A DNA stretch of 64,000 bases, taken from Ktedonobacter sp. SOSP1-85. GTDB taxonomy: Bacteria > Chloroflexota > Ktedonobacteria > Ktedonobacterales > Ktedonobacteraceae. The stretch covers positions 186,001 through 250,000 of the forward strand of contig NZ_BNJI01000001.1 in NCBI RefSeq assembly GCF_016587415.1. Direction: 5' to 3'. Below are positions 62,753-64,000 of this stretch, piece after piece. Numbering within the stretch: the stretch's first letter is position 1; each line of letters starts with the position of its first letter. Under the pieces are notes generated by a model. That model was not told the DNA's origin, did not search any database, and saw nothing but the letters and a program-made list of their open reading frames with translations. Made by a program: the position numbers and the translations under genes.

Positions 62753-62975
62753 GCAATGCCGGGACGAAAATAGGACACCTGAAGAGATACCATCTTCTTG
62801 GTCTTCATAACCTCAACCAGAGGCTATCTCGACACGAGGCGGCTTGGCAAAGAGAAACGCTATATACCCGTTAGAATTCGTATGACAATTTCTTCACAAA
62901 TGAGATGTAATATCAATATCGGCCCTAAAAACCCTTGCTTTTCTCTTCTGCGCATGGCATACTCTCTATAGCAAA

Positions 62976-62990
62976 TGAGACAAAATCTCA
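62976..62990. promoter_or_regulatory. TGAGA palindrome, copy 2
   Basis: TGAGACAAAATCTCA inside the longer AAATGAGA/TCTCATTT palindrome (62973-62993). 174 bp upstream of the next gene. See copy 1 at 53011. Confidence 0.6.
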
Positions 62991-63163
62991 TTTAGAGGCA
63001 GAGGTGAATGTGAGATTGTATGAAAATTGCGTTTGTACATCACCCCGTACCTCGATCCTGACTTTTCCTTGAGCACATTGCTCATTTCTCTACTGTTATC
63101 AATAGAACCGCTTTTCTCTCCTCTCTTGAGGAGAGAACATCAGCAGCCAAAAGGAGGATAGCT

Positions 63164-63556
63164 ATGTCTCTTACGGTTTCTCCAGCATTATTGGAACAGG
63201 CTCAGCAGGGTGCTGTCTCACAGGACGATTTTCTGGCCTGTATCAAGGACTCGCTTCCCTATGCCTGGAACCTCATTGCAGGCCTCGCGAGTAAGCTCAA
63301 TCAAAGCGGGGCCAGCTTTGTTGACAATCAGACACCACCTCCCAGCGAACAGGCGCGCGGTCAACTGCTGCGTGTCCTCGCCAGTGACTCCATGCGCACC
63401 ACTTTAGAGAACCATTTTGGCGTCAAGCTGGCGTTTCAGAACTGTCATCGTGTTGCCCTCTTCCCAAAAGACCAATTTGATCAGAAGAGCTACGAAGAGT
63501 TTATTTCGCCTAGAAGTCAACTCCTCAACCAGAGTCCTGAACTCGTTGATTGCTAA
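63164..63556 (+). CDS. SCO5389-family protein
   Basis: 130 residues, AAAGGAGGA upstream. MSLTVSPALLEQAQQGAVSQDDF, SLPYAWNLIAGLASKLN, FVDNQTPPPSEQARGQLLRVLASDSMR and HFGVKLAFQNCHRVALFPKD closely resemble an actinobacterial family I know as SCO5389; function is not established. Preceded by the TGAGA palindrome and followed by a very strong terminator, so an independent, tightly bounded unit. Confidence 0.75.
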   Translation: MSLTVSPALLEQAQQGAVSQDDFLACIKDSLPYAWNLIAGLASKLNQSGASFVDNQTPPPSEQARGQLLRVLASDSMRTTLENHFGVKLAFQNCHRVALFPKDQFDQKSYEEFISPRSQLLNQSPELVDC

Positions 63557-63559
63557 TGA

Positions 63560-63611
63560 AGCAAAAGGGGAGGAGACGCCTCTCCATTGAGGCGTCTCCT
63601 CCCCTTTTGCT
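63560..63611 (+). terminator. Strong terminator hairpin
   Basis: Perfect 22-bp stem: AGCAAAAGGGGAGGAGACGC... (63560-63581) with 63590-63611, loop 8 nt; TTTT lies in the 3' arm. It follows the SCO5389-type gene directly and may act both ways. Confidence 0.85.
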
Positions 63612-63722
63612 TACTAAATAGATGGAAATTGATTCATTGCGCAGCCGACATGGCATAAGAGCGTAACCTACCATGGGTGCAATAGACTTCTTTCAAAACC
63701 CACTGTCTGCTAAACTGGCGGC

Positions 63723-63807
63723 ATGAATCAAACAAGCAGTACATCAAAATATCACAAGCTCACCCATCTCAGTGCCGAGCAATTTTAACGTCTAACCGGC
63801 GTCAAGC
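63723..63807 (+). pseudogene. IS5-like transposase N-terminal fragment
   Basis: MNQTSSTSKYHKLTHLSAEQF, TAA, then RLTGVK in the same frame. This looks like the HTH start of an ISL2-type IS5 transposase, with a nonsense codon, then cut by an IS6 end at 63808. Confidence 0.45.
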
Positions 63808-64000
63808 GGGTATTGTCAACTTGACTGGAAGCCTGCTTGAAAGCTGGGCAATATGACACAATACGCCTTATGAAAAAGAACAGCTCAGCTTCTCCTTACA
63901 AGGGATACCTGTGCTGGCTACTTGGGACATCCGTTCGATAAATCGGACTGTTATGTATGATGGGGTGAGCTTTCTTGTCAAAGCACGTGAGATGCGTGTA
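63808..64000 (+). mobile_element. IS6-type 5' end with transposase start, broken
   Basis: GGGTATTGTCAACTTGAC at 63808 is the IS6 end seen at 17311 and 43053. ATG 63870 opens MKKNSSASPYKGY, matching the start of the transposase at 18123 (MKTQAPASLYKG). After YKGY the frame departs; another frame (VLATWDIRSINRTVMYDGVSFLVKAREMRV) looks coding and runs off the window. Confidence 0.55.

Noticed and set aside
1..64000. CRISPR arrays, tRNA or rRNA genes
   Set aside because: No regularly spaced short repeats and no cloverleaf or rRNA landmark sequences were seen on either strand.

Overview
The window looks like a mobile-element-rich stretch of a large Ktedonobacteria-type (Chloroflexota) chromosome. 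This is inferred from gene style, not from any marker RNA: many soil-bacterium oxidoreductases and regulators, several small proteins without clear homologues, and dense layers of IS6, IS3, ISL3, IS66, IS110, IS630, IS5 and IS21 elements with short palindromic MITE-like repeats. No rRNA, tRNA or CRISPR array was seen.

Layout. 1-8 kb: an MDR oxidoreductase, a truncated NmrA-like gene, a six-PAS histidine kinase with a response regulator cut by an in-frame TGA, a cupin, an alpha/beta hydrolase and an AraC remnant. 8-24 kb: an IS graveyard (ISL3, IS3, IS21, IS6, two overlapping IS3 elements, a group II intron fragment, IS66), with an SMP-30 gene, a PH-like membrane protein and a 490-bp inverted repeat enclosing two unknown genes. 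24-28 kb: a LysR/SDR divergent pair bracketed by two copies of a 124-bp repeat, then an LLM-type flavin oxidoreductase. 28-35 kb: small unknown genes, a methyltransferase, a HIT protein and an IS6 element. 35.8-37.9 kb: a LuxI-type acyl-homoserine-lactone synthase homologue with a strong promoter, followed by a HAMP-like membrane protein and a terminator. 38-47 kb: IS6, a formaldehyde dehydrogenase-like gene, an SGNH hydrolase gene split by IS630, IS5 and IS110. 47.6-49.9 kb: a GC-rich three-gene block (extradiol-dioxygenase-like VOC protein, carboxymuconolactone-decarboxylase-like protein, polysaccharide deacetylase-like protein) that looks foreign. 50-53 kb: DoxX, a truncated cytochrome P450 and another IS6.

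53-63.6 kb is the most coherent part: a metal-homeostasis locus almost free of mobile DNA. It holds an ABC importer (lipoprotein, ATPase with a frameshift, permease), an ArsR/SmtB-type sensor with an intact alpha-5 metal site, a small cysteine protein and a Fur/Zur-family regulator. Convergent to these is an operon of an FmdB-type zinc ribbon, a GNAT enzyme, two COG0523/CobW GTPases with a WD40 protein coupled between them, and a thioredoxin-like 2Fe-2S protein. Four copies of one palindrome (TAATGATA-N5-TATCATTA) lie on the three promoters of this locus, so it reads as one metal-responsive regulon (zinc most likely). A second palindrome (TGAGAC-R-AAATCTCA) occurs at both edges of the locus.

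Main leads: the LuxI homologue in a Chloroflexota-like genome, the metal regulon with its WD40/GTPase pairing, the IS66 element with a passenger gene, the 490-bp inverted-repeat unit, and several MITE families, one of which appears derived from an IS6 element.
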